Positions 20,931-35,936 are shown, counted from the stretch's first letter. The stretch is DNA of 64,000 bases from Coriaria nepalensis (GCA_027186245.1 CP114493.1:7323501-7387500); one strand, 5' to 3'. Made by a program: numbers and translations. The notes: generated from the letters alone by a model not told the origin.

Positions 20931-21912
20931 ACGCGGAGTCAAAGAAAAGCCCTAGAGACGAGACGACCCAAGCCCCTTTGTTCCTCTTCATCTTTCGACT
21001 CTTCGCCTGTTTACCCTCTCCTCATTCAATTCAGGTACCATTTTTCATTCTTCTATGAATTAGGGCTAGGGAATCAGCTTGTTGCTTTCTCTTCCCCTCG
21101 AGTCAGTTTGTTCCAATTTTCTCTTTGATGATGATGAAATTATGTGGAATCTGACAATGGTTTTCGAAAATTTTGTTTTTGATTGTAGATCTCTGTTAGA
21201 GGTGTAAAGGCTCTATTGGCTTTGAGGCTGGTCTTTTGTTGTTTCCAGTTGGTCTACCTTCTTCACAAAAGGTAGGAAAGGGAGGACCAATATTTTTTGG
21301 GATTGCTTTCATTTTTCTTGTAAAAGGTTTCTTTTTTCCGGAAGAGTAAAATGGGGATCAGTATGTTTTTCTTCCTGATAATGAATATGTTATCCTTTCA
21401 CTAGTTTAGGCATTTCTTAAACCATTTAACGAACATGTCTTTGGTGATTTTTCTAGGAAAAACAATGTTTCTGGTAACTTTTGGCCAAACACACATATGA
21501 TCCGTATAATCTTGAAGTTGGAAATATAGGATTTACGTATTCAATCGTCGAAGGATTAGATATATTGGGTTCCACTATTCCAACCTATGCTTCAAGGCAT
21601 GTCATAATCAATTAGGGATGATTGCACGTTCAAATAGATAAGAAGTATTTTGATAAGCTAATTTCTTATTGAGCTATTTATGTTTGCTACTGCAAATAGC
21701 CTGATAATTATTACTATAATTGGTTGGTGAAGTTATAGGAAACGTTAGTTTTACTTCTGGTAGCTGATAACTTAGTAATACTTTCTGCTTACATGATTTG
21801 TGGTTCTTGTTATAGTGGCAGAAGAACTAACATTTTTTTTTCTCTTCTTTGAGATGCACTTCTTGTCATCATCATACCAACATGCAGATTTCAAGCTTGT
21901 TTTTATATCCAA

Positions 21913-22731
21913 ATGGACACCAAGAAGTTCATTCAATTGGTTGAGGAGAAAAAGAAGAGAGCTCTGGAGAAGAAAGAAGCCCCATTGAAATGGGAGCAGA
22001 AACTAGAGGCTCCTGTCAAGGCAAAGGCTGATGCTGAAGCCAAGGAGAGAAAGCGGAAGGCTGCAAAACATAAAAGAAGATCTGTCTCGGAATCTGAATC
22101 TAGCAGTGATAGTGATAGCAGAGAGGGAGAGGGAAAATCAGGTAGAAGATCCCACAGGAAGCAGAGGAAACACACTCACTCTGACTCTGGCAATAATGAT
22201 AAGAAGAAGGTGAGGAAACATAAGAGAAAGCCAAGAAGACATTCCTCAGACTCTTCTGATGACAGCTTTGATGAATATGAGAGCGACTCTAAAGGTGATA
22301 GGAAAAGGAAGAGGCGAAACCACAGAAGACACAAGCATCGCTATGATTCAAGATCAGCTTCAAGTGATTCCGATTCTTCTTCAAGTGGTGAGGATCATGA
22401 TGAGGCATCAAAGAGGAGGGGAAGTCATGCTAAGCATCACAAGCATCATAACAGATCAGAGTCCGGTAGTAGCAGCGGGGATGATGGTATAATCCGAAGA
22501 AAGAGTCGGTCAAAGAAACACAGGCATCACCATCTTAGTGGAGATGCATCAGATTCTGATTATAAAGATGGAAAACAATCTAGGCACAAGGGACGTGGTG
22601 CCCACCACCATCATCATCACAAACATCTGGATCATCACTCTGAGGAGTATAATGATCAGAAGCACATCAATGGTACTCGTCGTCACTATGATGATCATGA
22701 TGATGAATATAATAACGGTCGAAATGTTTAG
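21913..22731 (+). CDS. FAM133-like Lys/Arg/Ser/His-rich nuclear protein
   Basis: One coding exon of 272 residues. The N-terminal MDTKKFIQLVEEKKKRALEK and the KWEQKLEAPVKAKADAEAKE stretch are conserved in plant proteins annotated FAM133-like. After residue 45 it becomes low-complexity: alternating basic runs (KHKRR, RKHKRKPRRH) and SD/SE runs (SESESSSDSDS), then His-rich tracts (HHHHHHKH). This composition suggests a nuclear, probably splicing- or RNA-associated, CK2-phosphorylated protein; that is inference. The ATG lies 26 bp after an ATGCAG acceptor near 21886, indicating a long 5' UTR intron from about 21034. A second 5' UTR splice around 21190-21270 is possible. ORFs in the other frames are shadows of this repetitive exon. 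Confidence 0.82.
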   Translation: MDTKKFIQLVEEKKKRALEKKEAPLKWEQKLEAPVKAKADAEAKERKRKAAKHKRRSVSESESSSDSDSREGEGKSGRRSHRKQRKHTHSDSGNNDKKKVRKHKRKPRRHSSDSSDDSFDEYESDSKGDRKRKRRNHRRHKHRYDSRSASSDSDSSSSGEDHDEASKRRGSHAKHHKHHNRSESGSSSGDDGIIRRKSRSKKHRHHHLSGDASDSDYKDGKQSRHKGRGAHHHHHHKHLDHHSEEYNDQKHINGTRRHYDDHDDEYNNGRNV

Positions 22732-22859
22732 AGGTTTTATTATTGATATTGGCCTATTCACTATTAGGTGGTTTCATTTTCTTTGCATTGTTTACGGTTC
22801 GACAATGATGCAGAAGGTGTTAATTCCTGATGAAGTTTGTTACTTTATCCTTGTCGTGA

Positions 22860-23160
22860 CCCGACTTTGAACTGGTTATATAACTCTGTTTCGGTATGTC
22901 TGAACTCCGAAGTATTGAAATCTTCTATTATCGTTTTGGACCTTCGTACTAAGAATCATTGCTAACAATCATTGCCATACTCGGTAGTCGGTATCTTGTC
23001 ATTCAACTATTCGAGTTGATTGTTAGATTTAAAAAAAATGTATTTATTGGCTATTTCAAGCTGAGTTTTGTATAAGGTAATCAAGTTTTGTATAGCCCCA
23101 AAAAATTAAGATGAATAAAACTGAAGATGCAATGATACAACAATATGTACTCCATTTGAG
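22860..23160. other. Convergent 3' region between FAM133-like and pKIWI502-like genes
   Basis: Contains the 3' UTRs of two convergent genes, 433 bp between stop codons. No gene or repeat of note. Confidence 0.5.
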
Positions 23161-23163
23161 TAA

Positions 23164-24651
23164 TCAAAAGTTCTTTAGAATCTTCTCGCTCGAGACTCCA
23201 TCTAATACAAGAATCGAAGTAACCTCCTGCAAGAAGAAGCAAAAACGGATGATTTTTAATCCGAGGGGCCTAGCTATAAAGAAGAGTATTTCAGACCAAA
23301 CATTAATCCTTCAAAAAGGTACAAGTAAGGATAATCAATGAGCGGAAAAACAATAAAATCAAATACCTCGGCCATCTGCTTCTGGCCACAGAGCACGGCA
23401 CCGGTGGCAGGAGGATTATAGATTTTCTTCGCTCTAGCAAAAGCAGCCTAAAAGAGCAAGAGATCAAGTCACTGTTTGTTAGAAACTGGGTTCTTTCCTC
23501 CAAATGAAAAAACAAATAACCGATCAATCGACATTATCGCTACCTGTACATAGCCGCTTTCGCCTTGCCAATTATCATCAGGTTGTGATAACACTGGAAC
23601 AATCTTCACACCCAAGGATTCCCAGTCATTAAATCTATCCTGTTCCAGGAAGAAGAAGACCAAGATGCAGTTCAGCTGATATAGCTTAGCAGACCCCCAT
23701 TTTTGAAAAATAAATTTGCGACAAAATCAATATATTTGAACCTGATAAGCCATTCTCTTCAGGTTTCTAGCCCCATAATATAATCTCACATCAGACCTCT
23801 TTTTGGCACCAAATCCGGACTCAATGAGAGAACGGATTGGACTGCGACAAAGAGTAAATAAACATGTTGAGTACCAAAAAGGATATGAGAATAACGAATT
23901 CACTAATCAAATTTGAATCTGTTTTCTTTCTACAGACATCTATCAATTCTATTGCAAAAGAAGTTCTCATTTTGTTACTCTCTCTTTTTTCTTTCCTTTC
24001 TAGCTTAGATATCCGTTAATTTGATAATACTTGAAATATTAGATTCACAAACAAAAACTAAGAACAAGTAAATCCTAAGAGAAAAGAGAAACGAAAATTT
24101 TCACGAGAAGAGCAAGTAATGCACCTGATTCCCGCTCCCGTGGCGAAAATGAGAACCGTAGGAAATTCCTGGGCCGGCTCAATTCGACTGAGGTCAAATC
24201 CATTCCCCATAACCGGACTGAGCTCCACAACATCCCCTTTCTTCAAGCCACAGAGCTGCTCCGCAGTCGATCCAGGCAGGGTCTTCACCAAGAAATCGAA
24301 CACGCCGTTCGACGCAGCAAGCGATGGCGGGGAAGCAATGGCAAGGAAGGAAGGTTTAGAGCCGTCGGAAACGCGAACCTGCAAGTACTGGCCGGCGCGA
24401 GTGTGCGACGCGGCGAGGTCGGGCGTGTCGGACAGATCGATGGTGAGGTGGAAGAGCGACTCGGCTGCGGGCTCGATTACAGATAGCGGAGCTTGAGTCC
24501 AGACAGTGGTGTCCTGACGTACGGCGGCGAGAGTGACTAAGCGGTGGCGAAGGGGCTTTAGGCGGCGTATGATAGACATGGAAGAGGGGGTGGGGCTAGA
24601 GTGCACATGGAGGAGAGAGGAATGGAACGGTTGAGCAATGGCGACGAACAT
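23164..24651 (-). CDS. Ferredoxin-reductase-like FAD/NAD(P) oxidoreductase (fruit protein pKIWI502-like)
   Basis: Five exons (minus order): 24125-24651, 23742-23841, 23544-23639, 23367-23447, 23164-23226; 288 residues. Exon 1 gives a Ser/Arg-rich presequence (organelle targeting likely), then a beta-barrel FAD domain: AGQYLQVRVSDGSKPSFLAIASPP (the FAD-contacting RxYS/T position is LAIASPP) and GDVVELSPVMGNGF. The NAD(P) domain follows: VLIFATGAGISPIRSLIESG, a classic GxGxxP pyridine-nucleotide motif split across the exon 1/2 boundary, then VRLYYGARN, WQGESGYVQ and the terminal VLCGQKQMAEEVTSILVLDG. This is the ferredoxin-NADP reductase fold; the redox partner is not known. The start could instead be the internal Met at about 24579 (MSIIRRLKP). 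All joins keep frame. In Arabidopsis the likely counterpart lies near PSS1 on chromosome 1 (recalled). Confidence 0.9.
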
Positions 24652-25308
24652 TTTTATTAAGCGGGGGATGAGTCGAACTCGGAAAAGGAGAGAAGTAAGA
24701 GGGTGTTCTTATATATGATACACGTGGCATGTTAAGTGTATAATCCTGTGATGCTGCTGGAGGGGAGGATAAGCCATCTGGGGTCGAATCCCAGTATTCA
24801 GGACAGTCAGTTCCAACTCCCAGTTTCTAAGAAACCACAGTAAGTTTGAACTGCAGTTCTAAGAAAAACAGTAGATAAGACATATAATCAAACATCGGAA
24901 CATCGGAACATCGGAACATCTAACAGAAGTGTTTGATATCATCAGTTCAGTTTATTCAAACAAAAAGAAATGAAAAGAAATATACAAAGGTCCCAGTCTT
25001 CATTTCCCCTTATTATAAAGGAAAAAAAAAAGAAAGAAGGAAATAACAAGGAAAACAAGAGGGGGGCGGGCTAATTGGCTCCAAATTACTCATCTTTTCA
25101 ATAATACTTGCAGATAAGAATTAAAAACAACAGAACGATCCTGATCGATACATTACATCTCAACCCAAAAAAAAGAAGAAAAAAATGTGAAAACCCAGTT
25201 GCCAGGCGACGCCAACACCAACTAAATTATTTGATTTTCGCACTCGTCAAGAGAAAATGAGAAAAGGAGCAACGAAGATGAGGGAGGGAAGAGAAGAGGG
25301 AGGTAAAA
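24652..25308. other. Intergenic region with 9-bp minisatellite
   Basis: Includes the promoter of the oxidoreductase and the 3' UTR of ATP synthase beta. A 9-bp unit ACATCGGAA is repeated three times at about 24892-24918. A GGGGTCGAATCCC string at about 24780 resembles a Pol III B box, but no tRNA fold surrounds it. Confidence 0.5.
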
Positions 25309-28089
<2,781 letters not shown>

Positions 28090-28099
28090 GGCTTCAATC

Positions 28100-28500
28100 A
28101 GAGAGAGAGACGAGAGAGACGAGAGAGAGGAGAGAGAGACAGCCACTAGGGTTTGATGTACAACAGGCTTCAGCAGTTTTAAAAGCTACAGAGCCCAAAA
28201 ATTGAATATTTTTCCTTTTTTTATTTTTTCTTCATTTTCCTAGCCTTATTTTCCACCCTCGAAATGAAAATTTATTGCGTTAAAAATGCAAACGCCGTCG
28301 TTTATACCGCGTCTGTGAGAACAAATAGTTACACTGAGACCAGACGGTGTCGTCTAGAATTCAATCTTTAAATTGCAGGTTAATTGTGAGAAGACATTTT
28401 TGCCCTCTTCTTGGTTTTTGAACGAAACGGACGACAGGAAGTCCCGATCCGTTTTTAAGTAGCCCAATGGGCTTTTGGGAAAGTATTGAATTGTTGGTAT
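28100..28500 (-). promoter_or_regulatory. ATP synthase beta promoter and GA-repeat 5' UTR
   Basis: Minus-strand CT/GA-rich leader (28096-28140) precedes the start. Upstream lies AGCCCAATGGGCT (28461-28473), two overlapping inverted site II elements (TGGGCC/T type), which are common in plant oxidative-phosphorylation gene promoters. Confidence 0.5.
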
Positions 28501-29480
28501 TATTGGTCCGTAATTTTATGTATTCGAAATAAGTCAATGGGCAAATAGATTGCCAAGGATTGGATGAGATATATTTTATATGAGGGTGAAAAATGTCATT
28601 TTCAAATAGTTATGTTAACAATTGGATTAAGAACTGTTTTACTCGTTGAAGTCTCTCATTCATTCATCATTTCATATTACATGTATTTATTTATACTCCA
28701 CTTCCAAAGTGTTGAATATAACAGAACAGTATAATTTGCTTAACAAGTAATCAGTTAACTACCTAGCAAGCTTTAACAACATTCTAATTGGAATATTAAT
28801 GAGCTAGCGCATTTCCTTTCCACGTGTTGCATGCATTGCATGCATGATATCGCGTACGTAAGTACTGTAATGATCTCAAGTCTGAATATTACAAGTATTA
28901 TAATCTTCGACAAAGTTCATTAACAGCTAATATAATTAGCAATGAGATTTTTGTCAAGTAATTATGTTTAATGATTAAGCCTCTATTAATAATCTATATG
29001 TATATTTCGGTATTCTCCAATACCGATGATTATGAGAACATCAATCTTTTTTCGAAGATGATAACATATGTAATAGTCTTTCTGAATTGTTATTATCTCA
29101 TTATGATAATTATATGATTATGAACAATTTAGATCTTAGATTTAAGCCAACTTAGATCTCACCAAGTATGATCTCTATCATAATTCCAAGTACATGTTTA
29201 AGATTTAAAAATCTATCAAGTATATCATCCAATTAATCATGCATGCAAATTACTATTTTCAACATAATAACATTATGACATATTATTAGATGCTCTATTT
29301 TCAATACAAAGGGAATTGTGATCTTGTTTGCTTGGCTACGGAATAGATGTCACAGTGAGGAGTATCATTGTGTTTAATTGTGAAGAAATAAGGCAAAAGA
29401 TTTAATGAGAGAAAGATAAGTGACTAAGTCTAGTATGGCAAAGCAATAATTTTGATATTAATATTTGAGTCTTTGTACAT
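28500..29480. other. AT-rich intergenic sequence, no gene seen
   Basis: AT-rich sequence with several palindromic words (GCATGCATTGCATGCATG at about 28834, an RY-repeat-like cluster of CATGCATG). I see no coding exon or RNA gene. Confidence 0.4.
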
Positions 29481-30660
29481 TGAAATGAGAGTATATTATT
29501 GGAAGATAAATTTTTCTGACTTGTAGAATGGATTAATGGGTCACATAATTGGAGATAATAGAGTCTATGCTTCTCACCAATCCCCATCACCTCTCCAGTT
29601 AAACATTCCTGCAAGATAACAAATTTTGGAATAGAAAGAGGCAATAAGACAATTAGTTGTGGTGAGGGATGATATGGATAAGAGGTTATCTTGAAAATTT
29701 GGGACAAAGAAGACTTCGATGAGTATGAGAGAAGTTTATAAATGAAACTATCCCTTACAAGAGGCATGGCAAGTCATTCTGTTTGGCATTGTAAAAGAAG
29801 ATGATGCATTAGTGCACATAATAGGATTTATCAAGTTATTGAAATCACAAGTCATGTGATGAATCTCACCGGTACCAATTATTCACTGTTTTGTATCTTT
29901 AGAGCTTAAGAAACATACACTAGAATTGCACGGTTAAGTTGCAGCTAGATTAGATACTGCAGATGGTTTAGTTTTGTTGTCCTTACCAATCAACTGTAAA
30001 ACTTGATGATATTGCTCAGAAGTAAATGTAGGAGGGTTGGAAACAGTGGAATTATGATCTGGTTGAGGAGTCACATATGATGTAGTGGTTTGAATGCAAT
30101 TTGCTGATGATGCAGCCTTTGGAAAAACAGTTTTTTTTTTTTTTCCTTTGTATTTCTCATTGCTAGGTGGATATCCAATGATCTTAAAATATGACTCCTT
30201 TTTGTGATATTTCAAGTGACAATATCACATTCCAGGACAGATTTATTGACTTGATTATGAGAATTGCTTGGTTTCTGATTGCTTGTGAAGAGAACGAAGG
30301 CATGAATGGAGGTTGAATTGGTACTGATCCGTCTTTAGCCTTCATCTTGAGATAGAACAACATATGCTTCAGAAACACTCGGTAATGGATTCATTAAGTG
30401 CACTTGACTCCTTAATTGAATATAGGTCTCATTGAGGTCCACGAGAAATTGCATGAGCTTTTGGCTCTGATCATGCAACTGATACGAAAGTGATGAATAA
30501 TAACATTTGCCGTATGGAAGGGCCACCAATGAACCATACGCATCCCACATTTCTTTCATCTTGATGTGGTAGTCAGCAACTCGTTTGCTCCTTGAATTGA
30601 AGAAGAAATCAGTCTCTGTCTTGATCCAATTATTAACATGGTATCATAGCGACAATTGAT
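29480..30660 (-). mobile_element. Degenerate Ty1/copia gag-protease relic
   Basis: Minus-strand pieces follow copia order but in broken frames: gag (KMKEMWDAYGSLVALP.., QKLMQFLVDLNETYIQLRSQ, LMNPLPSVSEAYVVL), a decayed zinc knuckle ending ESYFKIIGYPPSNEKYKGKK, a protease-like region where the usual WIIDTGA reads WIIGTGE (so the catalytic Asp is lost), and the segment before the integrase (ILQECLTGEVMGIGEKHRLYYLQ). Reverse transcriptase, integrase core and LTRs are not seen. It is an old, truncated, non-functional copy. Confidence 0.75.
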
Positions 30661-31288
30661 CCACTTTGAAGTTTCTGTCCTCTCTTCCGAAAAGAACATT
30701 TTTTTGGAACCTGAAAATTTTTGGGTTCCCCTATTTTATGAGAAAATCTTGTTTCGCAGATTTTTTTGAGAAAAATTTGAGGGTTAAAGAGAAAAACTAA
30801 ATTAAAATGTAAGAAAAGTGAAAAAAGAAAAAAGGAAAAACATTTCTAGAGTTAAAATATAATCATGTCAGCATATCATATCATCATTCCGTTGGCACGT
30901 TTCAAAAAATGTAAGAAGTTTTTTAGCACCTATACAAAATGATGTGGCATGTTGATGTGGAATGTCATACTCGAGATGACGGTGCCGATACTCGAGTAGT
31001 TTGTTGGAAGTCTCTCAATGTATAATAAATAAAGGATAATGTATGACATTTTTGGGTTTTTGTTTTAATAAATTTTATGTTATGAAACCATTGAGTTGTG
31101 ATATTATGGAGTTGGTTAATGTTGGATTATGTACTTGTTTTAACTCTTCGATATGTATTGGTTGATGTTGAAGTATTTTGTGATATATTTAGTTGATATC
31201 TTTAGAGACACAATATAGTGGTAAGTCCTTTTGTCATTTAGCGGTGTATTTTGGTGCATTAGATAATTTGTTTTTTTGTAGTGCACTT

Positions 31289-31985
31289 GTGTATGTTTAA
31301 TTTTAAAATCAAATTATATGAATATCTTCAAGTCTTTAAATTATTTTAAAATAATTTGAATGAATTATATTTTTATATTGAATATATAAATTTCATCCAT
31401 CATTTGATTATGGTTTTTAATGGATACATGTGCATTGTTTAACTTCAAAATCGAGTCATATGAGTATCTTTAAGTCTCTAATTATTTCATATCAATTTGA
31501 ACAAATTTTATTTTTGCACTAAAAATATATATTTCATGCATCACTTGCATTCATTCATGCATCACAATGCACATGTGTGCATTGTGTTTAACCTTACAAT
31601 CAACTCATACGAATTTTATAGCAATTTGAACAAATTTTATTTTCGCATTAAGAATATGACTTTCATGCATCACTTGCTTAAAATCTTTAAAGGGAACTTG
31701 TGCATAGTTCAGCCTCAAAATCAAGTCATACGAGTCTCTAAGAGTGTCTAAATCATTTCATACCAATCTGAACGAATTCTATTTTCATACTAAAAATATG
31801 ACTTTCATGAATCATTTGCTTATGATCTTTAAAAGACACATGTGCATTGTTTAACATAAAAATTAAGTCATATGAGTCTTTTTAAGTCTCTAAATCATTT
31901 CATACAAATCTGAATGAATTTTGCACTAAAAACATGATATTTATGCGTCACTTACTTATGGTCTTTAGGAAGCAAGTGAGCATTG
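31289..31985. repeat. Degenerate tandem array, about 5 units of 123-147 bp
   Basis: Units begin near 31289, 31430, 31577, 31700, 31842 and (partial) 31977 with GTGCATTGTTTAAC-like sequence. Each continues with AAATCAAGTCATATGAGTCT, TTTAAGTCTCTAAATCATTTCATA, TCTGAACGAATTTTATTTT, CACTAAAAATATGACTTTCATG and CATCACTTGCTTATGATCTTTAA variants. Spacing of 141, 147, 123, 142 and 135 bp and strong divergence suggest an old satellite fragment. Confidence 0.8.
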
Positions 31986-31989
31986 TAGA

Positions 31990-33050
31990 ATGATAAAAAT
32001 ATAAAATGTGTATAGAGTGAACAAATGATAATTTGACCAAATAAATAAGGGGAACATATTTATTACAAGAAAAAAATTAGAATAAATTCTCAAAACTTAG
32101 TTAAATTACAATGAATATCTAAAATTATTAATAATTATGATGAAGATTCAATTTTAAATTATAAATATAAGAAACTTCAAATTTCATTTAAAAATGGTTG
32201 TCTTTGACACGTGACTATTAAATAATTATTAAAATTCTAAATTTAATCAAACTAAAAATTTTTATTTTTATTTCACCATTTTAATTTAATATAATTTTTT
32301 AATCCACTTTATTAATTCCTTTTATTTTTTTCCATTTTCAACCTACAAGCCACGACCACCCTCCTCCTCCGCCACAACCATCACTCTCTTCCTCCACCGT
32401 TATTGCCAACCTTCACAGCCGACATAAAATTATAGTGCGTGTGCGTCCCATAACATCTAAGGTAATTACAAACTTCAAACTTCATTAGCCTTAAAGGCCA
32501 TGGCCCCTCTAAGAAGCTAGCCACAGATGGGATATTTCTGCATAGCTAGTAAGCAGGTTGAGTTCTCGTTTGTTAACATAATTAATCAGACAAATCGCTT
32601 TACCAATTAAGAACGGCCATGCACCACCACCCTTAGAATCAAGAAAGAGATCTCAGTCTGTCAATCATTACTATGTCTAGACCGGGTATGTTTTCCCGTG
32701 TTAAGTCAAATTAAGCCACAAGTTTCACTCTAGGTGGCGCATTTTCGTCAAATAATTATTTTCTCTTTCTCTCTAGTAAATATTTTCTATACCATACTGA
32801 TACGAATCACACAGGAATCCGATCGAAATGGGTTAAAGAGATCTTATCACATAGTAATTTGTTGTGAACTTGATCCTATACTCTATTGCCCTGCATTTGA
32901 AAGAAACTGTTATCTATGATTTGATAGGTAGATGATATTTTTTATTTCTCTTTTTAAATGTTTCTCTCAGTATTATAAAGGTCTCATTCCAGTAAAATAT
33001 GTTTCTTTAATATAATTGATTTTGGTGAAGTTTAAATCTTCTATGTTGCT
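31990..33050. other. Intergenic AT-rich sequence
   Basis: I see no coding exon. A first exon for the cyclin-D1-binding homologue would be expected here and was not found. Confidence 0.4.
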
Positions 33051-33054
33051 GCAG

Positions 33055-34070
33055 CTGGAATGGTATGGACAAGAGAGAGATCGGATGTGAGAGCACTCGA
33101 GGAAAACATGGCATCGTACTTCAATATGTTGCAGGGTTTCCTCCTGCTTTCCCATGGAAGTGTAGTCAATGCGGGCCCCACACTGTCTTCTAATATTCAC
33201 GCTTCTTTGAAGCTAGTGGTTGACTGCAGTTTCAAGTTCTGGAAAGAATCTCTCTCTCTTCATATGGTACTACTAATTCCTCGGTCGACCTTATCTTTGG
33301 TTTTTTTTTAATCAGTTAATAAGAAAAAATTGTACAAAGTACATCGATACTTATTCTCTTCTGTTTACATAAACAGCTTATCGTCTTTGTGATTGAATGT
33401 TGTTGCAGGATCACGCAATAAAGACTTGAAGATCTCAATTCCGGCACTTACAGGTGCAATCTGGGAAGCTTGTGCTGGTCCAAGAAGACTCCTACAAATT
33501 CTACGGCGATTGGGAGAGCAATAACTCAAGTTGCTGTTTCAATGAAGGATGTCCTAAGAGAGATGAAAGAGCTCAAGCCATCTGCCTCAGACTTTACTGA
33601 CGAGTCTTCAAGCAAAGCAGGAACTGAATCAAACAATGAAGATAATGATGATGATGGTGATTCAAGTGAGAGTGAGAGCTTGGCAATGACCTGTCGGCCG
33701 ATGAGATGAAGGTTGGTCAATCTACAATTGGGGTGGTGTCAGAATCACTTGTGTTTTTAAAGGAACTTATTTGTGTCCTAACGGGTTTGGTTAAGCTTGA
33801 AAATGGGAATGAAAGAGGTAAGTTTGTGGATTCATTGGAGAAGATATTGAAGCTGTGTCAAGGATTTGGTGTAGAGGTTGATGAGATTGGAGCTTCTCTT
33901 TAAACCACCCCACCCCCCCTCCCCCCCTCTTCCCGTCATAAGGTTCTGAGAAGATCTTCTCCATTCTTGATGGTGTACAGGTGGAGTTGGGATGTCTTGG
34001 AGGACATTCCGAGGGTTTTCTTAAGGCATGTAATAGTTTAAGGGCGTCTCTGGGCAATTATACTTCTGGT
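33055..34070 (+). pseudogene. Cyclin-D1-binding protein 1 (CCNDBP1/GCIP-like) pseudogene
   Basis: Homologous to the plant CCNDBP1-like family, helix-rich proteins that may bind cyclin D. Readable pieces: GMVWTRERSDVRALEENMASYF and LQGFLLLSHGSVVNAGPTLSS (exon 33055-33266), KISIPALTGAIWEAC, then TAIGRAITQVAVSMKDVLREMKELKPSASDF, NDLSADEMKVGQSTIGVVSESLVFLKELICVL and EKIFSILDGVQVELGCLGGHSEGFLKACNSLRASLG. The usual first exon is absent. The reading frame changes at the 33266/33409 splice, near 33470, near 33685 and after the TAA at 33901-33903, where a C-rich tract (33907-33927) has replaced the conserved codons. Four independent lesions make a pseudogene far likelier than sequencing error. As recalled, the Arabidopsis counterpart is two loci from the PKHD oxygenase gene, which also occurs in this window. 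Confidence 0.8.
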
Positions 34071-34283
34071 ATATTTTTTGACATCTTATTACAATCTAAA
34101 ATTAATATTACCCTATAATTGTATTTCAAGAAGAAAAGAATGTTCTACAATAGGCGTAATTCTATCTGCGTCCATTCGACGATATCAAAGTTTACAACAT
34201 ATTTGAATGTACATGATCCTCGCATCTTGAACCTTTAGTTGGCAGAGATTAAAAAACGGATGCATCTAGCCGTTGGATACAAT

Positions 34284-35936
34284 TCAACGTCCAGTGATTT
34301 TGACAACCCATGCACCACCCAAGTAGAGACCAAGAAGTGGTGCAGCAAGAAGCATCTGAGTCAAAGGATCGGTCGAAGGAGTTAGAACAGCAGCTGCCAC
34401 AACTGCACCGACCACAACATATCTCCAAATCGATAGCATTTGGTCCCCTGATACCAGACCCAGTTGCCCTAGTAGAACCTGTATAACTGGAACCTATAGA
34501 AAAACAACATTTTCAGAAAGAAAAAAAATACATGAAAGCACTGATTTTGTAAACGAGAATGAAGAGATGGGCTTTACCTGGAAAGACAAGCCTGTACTGA
34601 ACATAAGCACAAGCACAAACTCAAAGTACTGATCAATGGACCACAAGGATTCGACGGCTCCTTCCGCATAAGTAACGAAGAAGTTAAGGGCTGCTGGTGT
34701 GAGGACCAAGTAAGAGAAGGTAATACCGGCATAGAAAAGTACAGATGAGCCTAACACAATGGGACCCAGAAACCTTCTTTCTGCTCTTGTTAATCCAGGA
34801 ATCACAAAGGCTATGATTTCGTAGAGGATTATAGGGCTTCCTATGAGAATCCCACAGTACCCTGATACCTGCATTCAGCCAGAAAATCATAATTCTATTG
34901 GCATTTAAGACTCTAAACTAAACGGGTTTACAGATTTCTTTTAAGTGTAACCTTCAATGTCGTAAAGAAGAATTCACCAGGTGCTAGCTGCAAGAACCGT
35001 ACGCCTTGTGTTTTAACAGGAGCTTCTAAAATCAAAATGAGATCTTTTGAAAATGCAAAGCATCCTAAAATCGCAGTTCCGACAGCTAAAATGGAAATGA
35101 AAATCCTCTGACGCAGTTCTTCTAGATGGTCAAATATCGTCATCTCTTTATCATCTGGAAGGAGCTCTTTATCAGGATAAAGAAAATTATAGAGAGCATT
35201 TCCTTGGTTATCTTGGTCTAAACCTTCGCCTGCTTCACTTGAGCTCACAGCCAAATCTGTATATGTCCAAAATACTAGGTGGGATTAGAAAATTCCATAA
35301 CAAAATATGACATTAACACTTTCGGCAGTCAAAGCAATTCAACAATCACACTCTAACATTTTAATAGAAATTGTTTAATTTATACTAATAGAAGAAACTG
35401 CCTTGGGACTTCTCTCTTCACTAAATGAATTCAAGCCTCTACTCTTCCCCATTGAAAAAAGAAAATCTGAAACTTCAAATGATTCTCATAAATTCCTAAT
35501 CCTTTAGCACATCATATCATTTTGCTAGTACTAAGGCAAACCATTCTATAAGATGTTCCCTTATTCCAATAATCGACATCACCTACTCATATAAACTCAT
35601 ATCCAAATACTGTACAGACCATGGCATAATCAAACGATATGTTATGTGGATAATGACGAAATGAATACCAGGCCTATCTTCAACAAGAGCAGGGCCGACT
35701 CCACCATTCACCTCCTTCTGCTTATCTCTTAAATCGTCCTCAACGGCAAAGCAAACAAAAGCGTCGGAACTTCTCCCTCTCCGACTGCCATCATAGCTGA
35801 ATTTCAACTTTCTCGGGCTGGTGCTTACTCGCCGAGGAACAAGCCGGTGATTCTTGACTGAGAGATTTCTCTGGATGCAATAGCAGTGATGATTAAACTG
35901 CAAATGTGATGTGAAAGCACAACTAGTGCTCCCCAT
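34284..35936 (-). CDS. TATC: TatC, chloroplast twin-arginine translocase subunit
   Basis: TatC is the receptor core of the thylakoid delta-pH/Tat pathway, which moves folded proteins with twin-arginine signals into the lumen. Four exons (minus order): 35669-35936, 34952-35256, 34578-34868, 34284-34493; 357 residues. An N-terminal Ser/Arg-rich plastid transit region is followed by the family opening [17 protein letters not shown], then TM1, the [11 protein letters not shown] loop, [31 protein letters not shown] (TM2-3 with the conserved E/R loop), and four further hydrophobic helices ending [19 protein letters not shown]. Six transmembrane segments in total, as expected. The phases fit, so it is intact. 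It is divergent from ORC4, with 329 bp between start codons; a (CT)n tract at about 35936-35962 lies in its 5' UTR. Confidence 0.96.

Noticed and set aside
22031..22870. Several ORFs in alternate frames
   Set aside because: Produced by the low-complexity FAM133-like exon; only the 21913 frame has conserved N-terminal sequence.
24119..24496. 125-codon plus-strand ORF
   Set aside because: Antisense shadow of exon 1 of the pKIWI502-like gene, whose own strand has clear motifs.
24775..24800. GGGGTCGAATCCC, a B-box-like string
   Set aside because: No A box, acceptor stem or anticodon arm can be formed around it.
30640..30656. TGGTATCATAGC, resembling a copia primer-binding site
   Set aside because: It is on the plus strand while the gag homology beside it is on the minus strand, so it cannot serve that element.
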